Below are positions 11,406 to 23,167 of a stretch of DNA of 64,000 nucleotides, piece after piece. Every line of letters starts with the position of its first letter. Position 1 is the first letter of the stretch. The stretch is taken from positions 93,236,807 through 93,300,806 of the forward strand of contig OZ010800.1 in the NCBI GenBank assembly GCA_963932465.1, read 5' to 3'. The notes under the pieces were generated by a model, which ran no database searches, was not told the origin of the DNA, and saw only the letters and a program-made list of their open reading frames with translations. A program made the translations under genes and the position numbers. This DNA comes from Maratus speciosus. Its lineage: Eukaryota > Arthropoda > Arachnida > Araneae > Salticidae.

Positions 11406-11784
11406 CGATTTTTTGAATTGAAAAAAAAGCAAATCTCCTCTTAAGAAAAAATGTATATTAACAATAAAATGAAGCTCTTTTAAAAAGTTAAATGAAAACA
11501 TATAAATTAATGCATGAAATAGTTTCATTCTAAACACTGTCCTTTTCATCTTTTTCCCATAAAAATGTTTTACTTCTTTGACTGGCTGGTATAGTGTATA
11601 TAGTATTAGGTTTAACATACATTCTAGGATTCTGCTGAAAATCTTTATAATGCAACTATCTATATAATTTATTTATGAGATGTAAATAATGGATTTTGCA
11701 GTTACAAATCACCTGTATTTCCCATACATATAGTTGAAATATCTGCTATTTCCCAATAACATTAAGTTTTACACATTTTGATCT
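10456..11784. repeat. No gene; (AT)n, poly(T) and poly(A) tracts
   Basis: Holds an (AT)n run at about 10624-10651, an uninterrupted 37-base T run at 10734-10770 and a 28-base A run at about 11377-11404. The 110-residue minus-strand ORF across the A run reads as poly-phenylalanine there and is not a plausible gene. Confidence 0.8.
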
Positions 11785-11993
11785 TTAACCCTTTCGAGAC
11801 GGCACCCCTTACATAAATTTTATTTGGTTGTCACCGCTTTTTTTTAAACAGTTCCCTTTATTTGTGAAATTCCAAAAAATGTTCTAATTAAAAAAGACAA
11901 ATATTACATTTATTTATTAATGGTGCCAAAGACAAATTCCATATGCCCCTTTTGACGATGCACATACGCATCAGCCCGTCCCGAAAGGGTTAA
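11785..11993. mobile_element. TTAA-flanked piggyBac-like MITE (209 bp)
   Basis: Ends are TTAAccctttcgagacgg and ccgtcccgaaagggTTAA, a 14-bp inverted repeat with one mismatch, with the duplicated TTAA target that piggyBac transposases use. No coding capacity. Confidence 0.8.
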
Positions 11994-12153
11994 CACATTA
12001 TTTCAGAATTTTATAATGAAGGCATTGTTGTAGTAAAAGATCTTTATAATACAATTCTCTGTATAACAGACAGCTTCTTTAATGTAAACAATGAATTTTA
12101 CACTTAAAAAGAGCTTGCAATCCATTTTGTAGGAATATTGCTACTTTCTAGAG

Positions 12154-12892
12154 CAGGAGTTCCCAAACTTTTAAATCAACGTACCACTGAATAGAAGTTC
12201 ATACTTCCGCCTACCACCAAGTTACAAACTCAAAGCTATTACACAAAAACCTGCGTAAACGGAATATGTCTAAAACAAGGTATTTGCCCAGTCTTCTGTG
12301 CTCGGTCTGAGCAGATTTTACTGTATTTAATTGTATGATTACATTAGCAAATTGGTACTTAGATTGACTGCTTTATATTAACATTCAAGTAAAAGGTAGT
12401 AGTATCATCATTACAAATTAATAATATGTACATTATCAAAATATAGTGTTTTGATTTTTTTTAAAAGCTACAATACTTAATGGCATATTGGCGTAGATTG
12501 ATACATAGGCACTAGGGTGACTCTATTAATTCTGTTGTACTGCTAATGATACGGGTGATGCTTGCTTTACCAAACACATCTTCCTCATATCTGATTCAAT
12601 CTTAGTTTTAGACATAAATCAGATTCGATGTTTATGTTTATTCCTGTATTTGTTTTTCATATAAAGAAGTGACGAGAAAGCATTTAAAACAAATATATAT
12701 AGTGCTAAAAACAAGCAATAATTTTAGAACTTTTACCGATATCAGAGGGTATTTTTCTTTTCTCACCAATCAAAATTCTGTTACCTTCATCTTTTTGAAT
12801 GCGGATTCCAGCAACCCATTATTATTGTTGTATTTTTTACTTCATTTCACGTACCAGTACTGGTACGCATACCATAGTTTAAGAACCCCTAC
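12154..12892. mobile_element. hAT-like non-autonomous element
   Basis: Left end caggagttcccaaacttttaaa...gtacca is mirrored by ggtacgcataccatagtttaagaacccctac. The direct repeat ctagag flanks both sides (12148-12153 and 12893-12898). CAGNGGTTCCCAAAC-type ends with adjoining GTACC are typical of hAT superfamily elements, although these normally make 8-bp duplications. The 75-codon ORF inside shows no transposase motifs. Confidence 0.65.
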
Positions 12893-12996
12893 CTAGAGGG
12901 CTAAATTTCAAACATTATTTCATCTTTATCTCCATAATTCTGATTTTTTTTTTTAATTGCTAGCATTAAATATTTTTTTTTTGTAAATAAGTAATA

Positions 12997-13664
12997 CAGT
13001 AGACTCCCTAAAATCTGCAAGAAATCTACACATCATTGCAGATGTAAACAATGAAACTTTCAGTCCAGATGTAAGGGCAAAATTACAGAATTTAATTTTA
13101 TATCATTCCGTTTGTATTTCAATATGTAATTAATTCTCTATAATATGACTGAACTCATGGTTTTTCAGGAAGGAAGTACAATTTATTTCTGAAAAAAAAT
13201 CAAGATTTTGGTAATCACAATCTTTTTATCAAATCTTTTTATGCATCCAGATTTTTTTGTTATTAAGACTGGCTAAACCTGAAATAAAACTTCCTTACTT
13301 TATGATTTTGATTTGAATTAATAGGTACCATTAGGAGGCAAGTTTCATTCAATAATTCAAGGAAAATGTATCTTATCTTTATTATGCATATTTAATTATA
13401 CATTATTAATTATTTACTTGATCTTTACTTTTAATAATTTAATCATTTTTTAAATTATCTTACTTCTTATCATTTTAGTTTATTACTGATTTAATTACTT
13501 TAATATTTTACTATATTGCAAGGATTTTGTATAATTTTGATTGCATAATTATATTCAAATGACTGTTTAAAAACTGTAAACAAAGCAATGACCAGAAATC
13601 TGCAAAATTCTTAAATCTGCACAACCTCTGGTTCCAAGTTGTGCGGATTTGAGGGAGTCTACTG
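12997..13664. mobile_element. Pogo/Tigger-like non-autonomous element (668 bp)
   Basis: Flanked by TA. The ends cagtagactccctaaaatctgca and tgcggatttgagggagtctactg are inverted repeats with few mismatches. No ORF of note inside. Assignment rests on TA target and end sequence. Confidence 0.7.
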
Positions 13665-13666
13665 TA

Positions 13667-14089
13667 TAATGATTTTGTCCAGAGGTAGCGTCTGTTTTCG
13701 TAAAGCGAAACTTTTTGCGCTTTTGCGCATGCGTAAGGTCTGTTTTGATTTTATCAAAATAGGGATGATCGGAGGCTGTTTAGCTGAGTGACAACATACA
13801 ACTGGAACTTCGGCAAATACCCATCTCAGCGTTACCACCCCTTTGGATCGTAAAATCGTCTCAGAATGTTAGGCGCGGCTTTCGAAAACGAACTGTATTT
13901 TTTATGTGTTTATAAGGCGTCATTTTGTTTACATTTTAAAACTTCATCAAAATAGTTGTAACGTTTCTAATAAATATGTTACATATAATATATGGCAGTA
14001 ATCATCAGTATATCTGATGAAAATTCAAGTAATTTTTTAAAATAAACTATTTATTTAATGATTTTCTTTATCCCTATTACTGTTATTGA
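13667..14089. other. Intergenic, no gene seen
   Basis: Contains a slightly GC-richer patch at 13690-13900 that I do not recognise. Confidence 0.4.
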
Positions 14090-14326
14090 TTAACACGTTC
14101 ACGCCGGCGCGGTGGATCACACTCGACTGTCTCAGAGTTTTCAAGTCTCCAGCTTTTTGCACACCACTGTTATTTTAGAGAAAATGTTGTTCCTTTAAAT
14201 CGCCCAATTGCTCTAATTAAATAAAACAACATTTTCTGTATTAAAATATTGATATCCAAAAGGCCGGAAACTTGCCAGCCCTGATACAGTCGAGTGTGAC
14301 CCACCGCGCCGGCGTGAACGTGTTAA
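14090..14326. mobile_element. TTAA-flanked piggyBac-like MITE (237 bp)
   Basis: The left end TTAAcacgttcacgccggcg and its mirrored right end form a ~41-bp inverted repeat (to acactcgactgt) with one mismatch, bounded by TTAA. A second, inner inverted repeat agaaaatgttgtt / aacaacattttct lies near 14177-14236. The 61-codon minus-strand ORF overlapping it is a by-product. Confidence 0.85.
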
Positions 14327-14690
14327 TAGTAGTTCAAGAGCCATAATTTTATATTGTAAAATTACGTTGCTATTTTTTACGCTTTTATTATATTGCACAA
14401 GCTCCTACTTGATAATTAATTGTAAAATTATTTAAGCATTCTGCAAGCAGTCCTTGTTCAATCACAAAAGCCTGCCACTAAAAAATTTTAATACAGAAGA
14501 TGCATATAATGTTTTACTCAGATGTAAACAATAAATTTTACAGTTAAGAAGCACATGTATTTCACAAATATTACTATTTCTGGGAAGACTAAATTTGATA
14601 CATTGTCTTCTTTAACGCATTATTTTGGAGTAATGAAAACATTATATTAATTTTTTTTGTAAATGAGTGTTATAATCGGTGGCAGCTCAT

Positions 14691-14726
<36 letters not shown>

Positions 14727-14992
14727 GCACTAAATGCATGTTTTCCAAAAGTAATATTTAAAAAAAAAGAAAGTTTTGCCTTATTTAATGTAAGAAACTT
14801 CTGCCAAAAATAAGGCAAAGATTTCATTTTTAAAAATAGTGAAAAGGGAATAAATTTGCCAGCCATGCATTTAGTACCCCCAAAACTGTTAGTCACAAGA
14901 TACCACTTTTTATAATGATTTTGCCTTGGCATATTTGGATCATGCTTTAAGGTAACTTAATAATGTGTGACATGAACTATACCTATTATGTA
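14327..14992. other. Intergenic, no gene; poly(T)
   Basis: AT-rich, with a T run of about 28-30 bases ending near 14724. No gene seen. Confidence 0.5.
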
Positions 14993-15689
14993 TAGGTGCA
15001 GATTCAGAGTCGCCATATGGCGACTAAAATTTTTGCTTTGGCCACTAACTTTCAATGTCTCAGTCGCCATGCGTTATACAGGGAAGCTCCTTTTCTGCAA
15101 ATGGTGGATTTCTTCTACCTTTTTAAAAAAAATGAAATCCGTGTATTCTCCTTCATAATCCCTACAGTCCAGAATGATCTGTTTAATACAGAAAAATATT
15201 GTATTACATAGAAAAACAAACCTCTGAAGTGTGTTTTGATTTTTATAGCGCTAAATAATTTTACACATTCACAATTTTTTTTAATGTAATGTTATACAAT
15301 AAAATCAAAATTAGACATATTGTTGTCCTAATATTTCCCACTACCATGATTGTTTAGCTTTACATTTTTTTTTAAATGTATCTTGTCCAACTATATCTTC
15401 TTAATGAACATATTTTCACATTTGTATTACACTTATTAATCAAATTTAAAGAATTTTGTGATTAAATTAAACATACCCATTTGATGTAATTAGTCTGTGT
15501 TTTCTTGTACATAGACATATGTATACATCAAATAAATTATTTTTCACTTTGAATTTAGTCCTCCCCCTCCCCCCCCCCCCACCTTATAAACACTAAATTA
15601 TTTTTATGTGTTTGTTTCACAATATGGTCACTGGATTTTTTGGGTTTAGGAGCCACTTTCTCCTTCCAGATATTGCGAATCTGCGCCTA
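14993..15689. mobile_element. Candidate short-TIR DNA element (~0.7 kb)
   Basis: taggtgcagattc at the left end and gaatctgcgccta at the right end are inverted repeats. Beyond them tacctattatgta and tactattatgta form a near-identical direct repeat. Superfamily unclear; the ends recall hAT elements. The internal 71-codon ORF shows no motif. Confidence 0.5.
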
Positions 15690-16108
15690 TACTATTATGT
15701 AAAATTTTATAATTTTCACTATTTCTGGTTCCAAGGAATGTAATTTAAAGCACGTTTACAAGGTAAATTTAATGATGAATGAAATATGATCTATATAATG
15801 CAAAATTCTGTAATACGCAGAACGTCTCATCCCAAGATGTGTGTTATAAAGATCTATTATATTTATCTTCATATGTAATTCACTTATCAAAAACCTTAAA
15901 TATTTAGTATCTGTGAGTGGTCTGAAGAAGGCATTATTGCAACTTTATAATTTTTTTCATTCTGTGGTACAAATTACTCAGCTTACAATTCACCAATCAA
16001 AGAATTGCCATCTTGATTTTTTTTTCCCACTTACTTTATTTACATCAGAAGTGGTTAAGATTTTTGTATATTGTAAATCCTAAAGGTATTAATAGCAAAA
16101 AAGCATCT

Positions 16109-16316
16109 TTAACCCGTTGGGGACGAGCAACTGGTATACTTGCCAATTAAAGTGTTCAGAATACTTCATTATTCTCACCACTTATTTTTAATTGTAAAGT
16201 TTACCTTATTTAATCAGAGCATTTTTACGATTCAATTACAGAAAATTTTCTGTTTTGAAAAACCGGTGGTAAAAGATTAAAAATTAAGCAAAGGACTCAT
16301 ATCGCAAAGGGGTTAA
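16109..16316. mobile_element. TTAA-flanked piggyBac-like MITE (208 bp)
   Basis: TTAAcccgttggggacgag at the left and the mirrored right end (TTAAccccttTgcgat on the other strand) are diverged inverted repeats with duplicated TTAA. Older than the 14.1-kb MITE, judging by mismatches. Confidence 0.65.
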
Positions 16317-16499
16317 ACATCTTGAATTAAAGTAAACTTTAATAACCTTTCGCTTTAATTGTCAGTGCTCTTCCAATTGAGCTGTCTGGACGACAACTCA
16401 GCCAACACAATATTCGCTGAGAACATCTACTATGTTATCAATTGATTGTGTGAAAAATAATTAAAAGTGTACATAATTATATATTTTATTTTATTATTA

Positions 16500-16945
16500 T
16501 TAAGCAACAAACTTTGCAGAGTAGTTTTGCTAAAAAGTTATAAAGATTCAAATCTCTAGGCTGGAGGGGGAAAGTGTAAATTTCAGGAAAAGGAAGATAA
16601 TTTATATTAATTGGTTTTTATTGTCTAATAATCTTAAGACAGAAGAATTTTCTTTATAAATAGCTTTAAATATTCAAATCACTAGGCTGGAGAGGGAAAG
16701 TAGTATTTTTCAGGAATAGGAGGATAATTTATATTGACTTTTCTGTATAAAAGTAAAGATTTTTTTTTTCTTTTACTGGAGAGTAGGAGGAGGGAGGAGA
16801 GGAGAAATGTACATTTGGGAAGTTACGACTTAATTTGTTTATTTATGTTAGTGAGCAACACATGTTGCAGATTTTTTTTTTTCAAATTAAGTTTGAAAGA
16901 TTTTAATTATTTGTTAAGCTGGAGAGATGCGTGCAAAAGGTTAAA
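16500..16945. repeat. Diverged tandem repeat with ggctggagrggg motif
   Basis: The phrase aaatctctaggctggagggggaaagt near 16550 recurs as aaatcactaggctggagagggaaagt near 16676, both followed by ttcaggaa-aggaggataatttatatt. A third partial copy occurs near 16780-16930 (gagcaacacatgttgcag, gctggagaga). Period roughly 125-130 bp for the first two copies. Confidence 0.65.
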
Positions 16946-16954
16946 TTAAAGGGC

Positions 16955-17082
16955 AAAAATTAAAAATAAAATTTATGTAAATAGATTTTTTGCGTCATTG
17001 TATCCAAACTAAGTGAAATGTATTCAAATGGATACTATGAGGCAAAAAAAAATTATTTACATAAATTTTATTTTTAATTTTT
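16955..17082. mobile_element. Hairpin MITE-like element (128 bp)
   Basis: aaaaattaaaaataaaattt at the left end is mirrored by aaattttatttttaattttt at the right. The pairing continues inward through atgtaaata / tatttacat to a loop near gtatcc / ggatac. No TA or TTAA target duplication could be fixed because the flanks are AT-rich. Confidence 0.6.
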
Positions 17083-17976
17083 AATAGCATTGTACAAAGG
17101 ATAAATCAATTTATTCAAATAAATATATTTCAATGCATTATATAAGTTCAGTGAAAGTGACATATTTAACAGTGTATTGGAAAATTAAAAATACTGTTTA
17201 GATGTGTGAATATATCTTAGCCAAACTATAAATAATTTAAATTGAATTTTAAAACAAATCGTTTGAAGCCACATCAAGGGGTCACTTAACTTTTGATATC
17301 ATATCTTATAAAACTCATGCTTTGAATTTATGAGAGATATGAATGATAAAGCATCAATGGATAAACTTTTATACATCTTTTTAAATTGAACATAATTTTT
17401 GCACATGCAATTATAACAAAATAAAATGATGAAATAAATATGTATAGAGATTATAATTAATAACAGAGCGTCATTCAAAATTTGATATCATTATTTTTAA
17501 GTTCCATATTTAAAATTCTTAGAGCATAAGATAAAGCGCTGCGTCACAAACTTTTAACTCGTTAAGGGTTTTTGTATTGATATAAAATACAAGAATTGCA
17601 AAAATTACAAATTTTGTACGCTTTTTTTTTCCTCATATGATATTTTTTATTAGTTATCGTCATAACGCGTGAACATTCACGACACGCCTTAGAGTTTTGG
17701 AGGCCCTGGGTACAAACATGATTTTGATCTCCATTTTTATGTTGTATATTAAGTTAAAATATGTTGTAAACGTGTTATATTTTATAGTTCTAATAGGCTG
17801 ACACAAATTAAACTTGATACTTAATGACTTCACATAGTCAATGTTAGTTATAAATGCACAAAATTCGAATTTCGTTTTATTGAAATAACAAAAAAGGGAA
17901 TTGCATTTCCAATTTTTCTAGAAAGTGTTCTTAAAGTTCGCAATGTCTGTTGTTACAGGGCAGACAGAAAAAGCAT
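17083..17976. other. AT-rich intergenic, no gene seen
   Basis: No gene or terminal repeat recognised. Confidence 0.5.
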
Positions 17977-18539
17977 GTTTTCGGTCAGGAATCAATTTTA
18001 ATTCAAGATGCTTAAGGCTCCTGACCCTGCAGGCGAAGACACTCACGAGCTAATGCTAATCCTATGAGAATGGATTTTTCTAATATCTCGTTTGCATTTC
18101 GACATTTTATTTATTTTTTTATTTATTTTTTTTTTTTTTTTTGCATTGGATAGTCGAGATCTCTTTCTACATCACACCATTTTTACTTTTTCGATTTTGG
18201 TTGCAGATATATTTTAGAATGACACTTTCATTTTCAGAATCGGTTTTGAAATTGAAAGTAACTTTAAAAAATATATGTGCGACCCAAATCAATTTATCAA
18301 AATTCAAAAAACACAACAATCACATCTATTTTATAATATCAGAATTTTGCTATTTTTTGACTTTGCAAAAAAAAGCCGAAAAGCTAAAGCAGAAAATCGG
18401 TGCATTAGTTCTGGAGCTAGAGCTATTGTGGAAATCACAAAAAATGCAGCACAGCAGCGCCACCTGTTGAGCGATTTACACGAAAAGGTACAAAACATCA
18501 ATTCATGTCAAGGACTAACTGAATCTGAAGTTTGATACA

Positions 18540-19660
18540 AGAATTCCAGTTTTCGACGGATTTACACGTTTTATGAGTCAGAGATTCCAAAAAACATGTT
18601 TTTACAAAATGTCTTCTGTCTGTGAGTCTGTCTGTCTGTCTGTCTGTCCGTCTGTCTGTCTGTATGTGACACAAATTTTGTGGGCGCTCTATCTCAAGAA
18701 CTAATGCACGAAATTTCACAAAACTTCATATTTAGTTAGACCTTGATATAAACTGGAGCTGATTAGTTTTTGGTGAAAATTGCCCAACAGGTGGCGCTGC
18801 TATGTGGCATTTTTAACGATTTCTGCTATAGCTGTATCTCAAGAACTACTGCACGGATTTTCATAAAACTTCAGATTCGGTTAGTCCAGGATATAGTTTG
18901 GTGCTGGTTACTTTTTTGTGCAAATCGTCCAACAGGTGGCGCTGGTATGCTGCATTGTTCATGATTATCGCAATAGCTCTAACTCAAGAAAAAATGCACG
19001 AAATTTCATCAAACTTCAGATTCAGTTAGTCTCTAATATAAGTTAGTGCTGCTTAATTTTTGGTGCAAATCGCCCAACAGGTGGCGCTGCTGTGCTGCAT
19101 TTTTCACGATTTCCACAAAGAGCTGTATCTCAAGAACTATTGCACGGATTTTCATCAAACTTCATATTTAGTTAGTCCTTGACATGAATTGATGTATAAA
19201 TTAGTGCTGTTTAATTTTTGGTGTAAATCGCTCAACAGGTGGCGCTGCTGTGCTGCATTTTTCACGATTTCCACAAAGAGCTGTATCTCAAGAACTATTG
19301 CATGGATTTTCATCAAACTTCAGATTTAGTTAGTCCTTGACATGAATTGATGTATAAATTAGTGCTGTTTAATTTTTGGTGTAAATCGCTCAATAGGTGG
19401 CGCTGCTATGCTGTATTTTTTGCGATTTCCGCAATAGCTTTATCTCAAGAACTAATGCTTGGATTTTCAACAAACTTCAGATTCAGGTATGCCTTGATAT
19501 CGTTTAGTGCTGTTTACTTTTGGTGTAAATCGCTCAACAGGTGGCGCTGCTATGTTACATTTTTTTCAGAATTTCCGCTATAGCTCTATCTCAAGAACTA
19601 ATGCACGAATTTTTATCCAACTTCAAATTCAGATACACTTTGATATGAATTGGTGCTAAA
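18540..19660 (+). repeat. Plus-oriented ~145-158 bp satellite array with CTCF-core-like motif
   Basis: Each monomer contains tctcaagaactaatgcacgg, then attttcatcaaacttcagatt, agttagtcc, a spacer, and then ccaacaggtggcgctgc. The 15-bp motif ccaacaggtggcgct (or tcaacag..., tcaatag...) occurs at 18784, 18929, 19074, 19232, 19390 and 19534, spaced 145, 145, 158, 158 and 144 bp. One minus-oriented copy sits at 18456-18470. The short ORFs here repeat the same peptide and are repeat artefacts. Confidence 0.85.
18616..18664 (+). repeat. (CTGT)n microsatellite heading the plus array
   Basis: An imperfect CTGT run that directly precedes gtatgtgacacaaattttgtgggcgctc and the first array monomer. Confidence 0.9.
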
Positions 19661-19711
19661 TCGTTGTCATTTCTCGTACTATTTAAATTATTTAATTGAC
19701 GTGATTTATAT

Positions 19712-19833
19712 AGAAGAAAGTTTTGTGATGGCCACAACATACTAGCCAATAAAAAAAATATTTTTCAAAAAATTTCACTTATGTCTCTCCTTAAGTAAAC
19801 TAGTATGTTGTGGCCATCACAAAACTTTCTTCT
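19712..19833. repeat. Central palindrome of the foldback element
   Basis: A perfect 34-bp arm, agaagaaagttttgtgatgg through catactag at 19712-19745, is inverted at 19800-19833. It sits where the array orientation flips. The agaagaaagt phrase also occurs near 21738 and near 46188 and 46691 in related sequences. Confidence 0.9.
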
Positions 19834-19899
19834 ATCTCATACATGTCAATACTTCAAAATTCACTATCTCAGTGCCAAATTAAATGGCAATCTGTGTTC

Positions 19900-20762
19900 A
19901 TCATGAGAATTCTAAAAATATGAAATTCCGTGCATTAGTTCTCGAGGTATGACTGTCGCAGAAATCATGTAAATCCAACAAAATGCAGCATAGCAGCGCC
20001 ACCTACTGAGTTATTTGCACCAGAACCTAATTATCACCAACTTATGTCAACATCTAACTGAATGTGAAGTTTGAGGAAAATTCGTGCATTAGTTCTTGAG
20101 ATAGAGGTATTGCGGAAATCATGACAAATGCAGCATAGAAGCGCCACCTGTTGAACGATTTACAACAACACATAATCAGCAGCAATATTAATCAAGTTAT
20201 ACTTAAATCTGAAGTTTGATGAAAATTTGTGCATTAGTTCTTGAGATAGAGCTATTAATGAAATAGTTCAAAATGTAGCACAGCAGCGCCACCTATTGGG
20301 AGATTTATACCAACACGTAGTCAGCATCATTTCATATGAAGGACTAACTAAATCCCAAGTTTGATGAAAATGTGTGCATTAGTTCTTGAGATAGAGCTAC
20401 TGCGAAAATAGTGTAAATCCTGCAAAATGCAGCATAGCAGTGCCACCTGTTGGGCGATTTACACCAAAATGTAAACAGCATCCATTTATGTCAAGTACTA
20501 ACGGAATCTGAAGTTTTATAAAAATCCGTGCATTAGTTCTTGAGATAGAGCTTTTGCGGAAATCCTGCAAAATGCTATATTGCAGCGCCACCTGCAGGGC
20601 GGTTTACACCAAAAACTAATCAGCACCAATCTATATCAGGGACTACCTGAATGTAAATTTTTATTAAATTCCGTGCATTAGTTCTTGAGATAGAGCGCCC
20701 ACAAAATTTGTGTCACATACAGACAGAAAGACAGACGGACAGACAGACAGACGGACAGACAG

Positions 20763-20796
<34 letters not shown>

Positions 20797-21480
20797 TTAC
20801 AGGCAGACATTTTGTAAAAACATGTTTTTGGAATCTCTGACCCATGAAACGTGTAAATCCGTCGAAAACTGGAATTCGAAAATTTTCTTGAAACCAATAC
20901 TTTCTTCTTGTAAAGATAGATGAAAGTAAAAATACAGCATAGCAGCGCCACCTGTTGAGCGATTTGCAGCAAAATGTATAAAACTTCAATTCATGTCAAG
21001 GACTAACAGAATCTGAAGTTTGATTAAAATCCGTGTATTAGTTATGGAGATTGAACTATTGCAGAAATCGTGAAAAATGTTGCACAGCAGCGCCACCTAT
21101 TGAGCGATTTACACCAAAATGCATAAAACTTCAATTCATGTCAAGGACTAACTGAATCTGAAGTTTGATGAAAATCCGTACATTAGTTCTGGAGATTGAG
21201 CTATTTGAGAAATCGTGGAAAATGCTGCACAACAGCGCCACCTATTGAGCGATTTACACCAAAATGCATAAAACTTCAATTCATGTCAAGGACTAACAGA
21301 ATCTGATGTTTGATGAAAATCCGTGCATTAGTTTTGGAGATTGAGCTATTGCAGAAATCGTGAAAAATGCTGCATAGCAGCGCCACCTGTTGAGTATTTA
21401 CACCAAAAACTAATCAGCACCAATTTATATCAGGGTCTAACTGAATATCATTTTTTATTAAATTCTGCGCATTAGTTCTT
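19900..21480 (-). repeat. Minus-oriented 145-bp satellite array with CTCF-core-like motif
   Basis: Same monomer as the plus array, in reverse orientation. agcgccacctgttgg-type motifs start at 19995, 20140, 20285, 20439, 20584, 20944, 21089, 21234 and 21379. Spacing is 145 bp in six of eight intervals. One interval is 154 bp, and one of 360 bp contains an inserted copy of the microsatellite head. Confidence 0.88.
20721..20797 (-). repeat. (GACA)n microsatellite within the minus array
   Basis: A GACA/GACG run followed by ttacaggcagacattttgtaaaaacatg, the inverted equivalent of the head at 18.6 kb. It interrupts the 145-bp rhythm. Confidence 0.9.
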
Positions 21481-21512
21481 GAGATAGAGCGATCACAAAA
21501 TTTGTGTCACAT

Positions 21513-21520
21513 ACAGACAG

Positions 21521-21558
<38 letters not shown>

Positions 21559-21628
21559 GGACAGACAGACAGACAGACTCACAGACAGACATTTTGACAG
21601 ACAGACAGACAGACTCACAGACAGACAT
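21513..21628 (-). repeat. (GACA)n microsatellite heading the minus array
   Basis: A long GACA run in which a segment ending in gactcacagacagacattttg is duplicated in tandem. It marks the outer head of the minus array. Confidence 0.9.
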
Positions 21629-21974
21629 TTTGTAAAAACATGTTTTTCGGAATCTCTGACCCCTAAAACGTGTAAATCCGTCGAAAACTGGAATTCGAAA
21701 ATTTTCACGAAGCCAATACTTTCTTCTTGTAAAGATAGAAGAAAGTAAAAATATATGTGCGACCCAAATCCAAAAAGTAAAAAAGGTGCGATGTAGAGAC
21801 GGACCTCGGCTATCCAGTGAATTTTTTTTTTTTTTTTTTTAATGTCGAAATGCAAACGAAATATTAGAAAAATCCCTCCCCCAGGATTAGAATTAGATCG
21901 TGAGTGTCTTCGCTGGCAGGGACAAGAGTCTTAAGTTAATAGGAAAAACACTGATTCCACAATATCCGAAAAAC

Positions 21975-22405
21975 TAATATTAAAAAAATTAATTTTTACG
22001 CGCAAAAAATGTCTCAGTGAATGTGTAGAAAGATGTGATTTGTTGACTGCAGTGCGAAAATAAAAAACACGAGAACACGCTTATATAACTTTCAAATGCG
22101 TGTATGATTAGACCTTTTTTAAACGTGATTTTTATGATGTAGTAATAACCCGTAATTTGCTTTATCAATGTTTTGTTTAGTACGAAGTATATATGCATTG
22201 GAGTTACTGGGGCCCTATTGTACGGTAAACACTATATAAATAATGAAACTCAACACCTATTATTTTTTGTTCTACCTTCTGACCCCCCCCCCCCCCTCTT
22301 ACACACACACAAGCTTATGCGGACATGGACCTATGCCTCGTGCATCAATCTTTGGCAAATATCTCTGCCTTGTGAACATTTAAGCACAGTTTAATTGTTC
22401 TAGCC
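21975..22405. other. Intergenic, no gene; poly(C)
   Basis: Holds a run of about 15 C near 22281-22296. No gene seen. Confidence 0.5.
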
Positions 22406-23167
22406 CAGGGTCGGCCAACCTTTTTACACCCGCGTACCAAATTTTTTTTTTCGAATGAAAATGACGTGCAATGAAAATATAAATTTAATGAAAAATAATA
22501 AATTAAAATTACTTGAAAATTATTTATTAGTATTAAAATGTTTTTAAGTAATATGCATGTAGGTTTACACTGTAAAAGATATAGAATTAAATACATTTTA
22601 GAAATTAATAAAAGATTAAATGCGATTTCTGTAGTGACATCGAGGATGAAAAATAATTAGTATCAGATACATACCAAGATCATTTCAATAGAAGATAAAT
22701 TGAACTAGAGATATCCAAGTTTCTTTTTGGGTTTTTTTTTTTTTTTTTTAATCGATATTATTTGTTTGGGAAAATAATAGCAGGCATGAATAGACGGGGA
22801 AATTCGTAAATGACAAATGGCCACTTTTACAAACAGCTCTGTAATTAAGTTCCAAGTTGTCATATTTCAGCATCGGCATTTATACTTATAATATTTAATA
22901 ATTTTTCCTTTCCAATAATTTTCAAATATTACATTTGTTTGATATTTTTTTCAGTCCATATTGAGCTGCGATTTGACATTAATAAAACAGAATAAAAAAT
23001 CCTTCCAATTTTCAATCAATTGAATTTAGACAAGATTTGATAATCTAAATTTATGTATTTTGTCTAATGTCATCGTATCTTGTTTAGAATCCCAAACAAT
23101 CCCGTGCCAAAATTATTATGTTACGTGTCAAAAATGGTACGCGTACGATAGGTTTAACGACCCTATG
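22406..23167. mobile_element. Degenerate hAT-like element
   Basis: Left end cagggtcggccaaccttttt followed by cgcgtaccaaa matches, with mismatches, the reverse complement of the right end tggtacgcgtacgataggtt followed by taacgacccta. CAGGGTCGGCCAACC-type ends with an adjacent GTACC are typical of hAT elements. No target duplication is fixed and no transposase remains. Confidence 0.55.

Larger units (their letters stand above)
17977..21974. mobile_element. 4-kb foldback element with two opposed satellite arrays
   Basis: The outer ~250-300 bp are inverted copies. The left arm has gcgaagacactcacgagctaa, ggatttttctaatat-tcgtttgcatttcgacatt and a T-rich stretch, then ggatagtcgagat-t-tctacatc. The right arm carries the reverse complement, ending near ccgaaaaac. 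Between them are a plus-oriented array (about 18.54-19.66 kb), a central palindrome (19712-19833) and a minus-oriented array (about 19.9-21.48 kb) of the same monomer. A third single copy of the outer arm lies at about 42.12-42.35 kb, so the arm is a dispersed family. No transposase is present. Exact termini and any target duplication are uncertain. Confidence 0.8.

Noticed and set aside
11286..11618. 110-codon minus-strand ORF
   Set aside because: Contains a poly-Phe stretch from the poly(A) tract; no domain, no conserved start context.
20664..20989. 102-103 codon ORFs rich in SVCLSVCLSV
   Set aside because: Cys/Leu/Ser/Val periodicity is the translation of the GACA microsatellite; the flanks are satellite monomer.
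18616..21628. CRISPR array (regularly spaced repeats at 145 bp)
   Set aside because: Whole 145-bp units are homologous with no unique spacers, and the DNA is eukaryotic in character; this is a satellite array.
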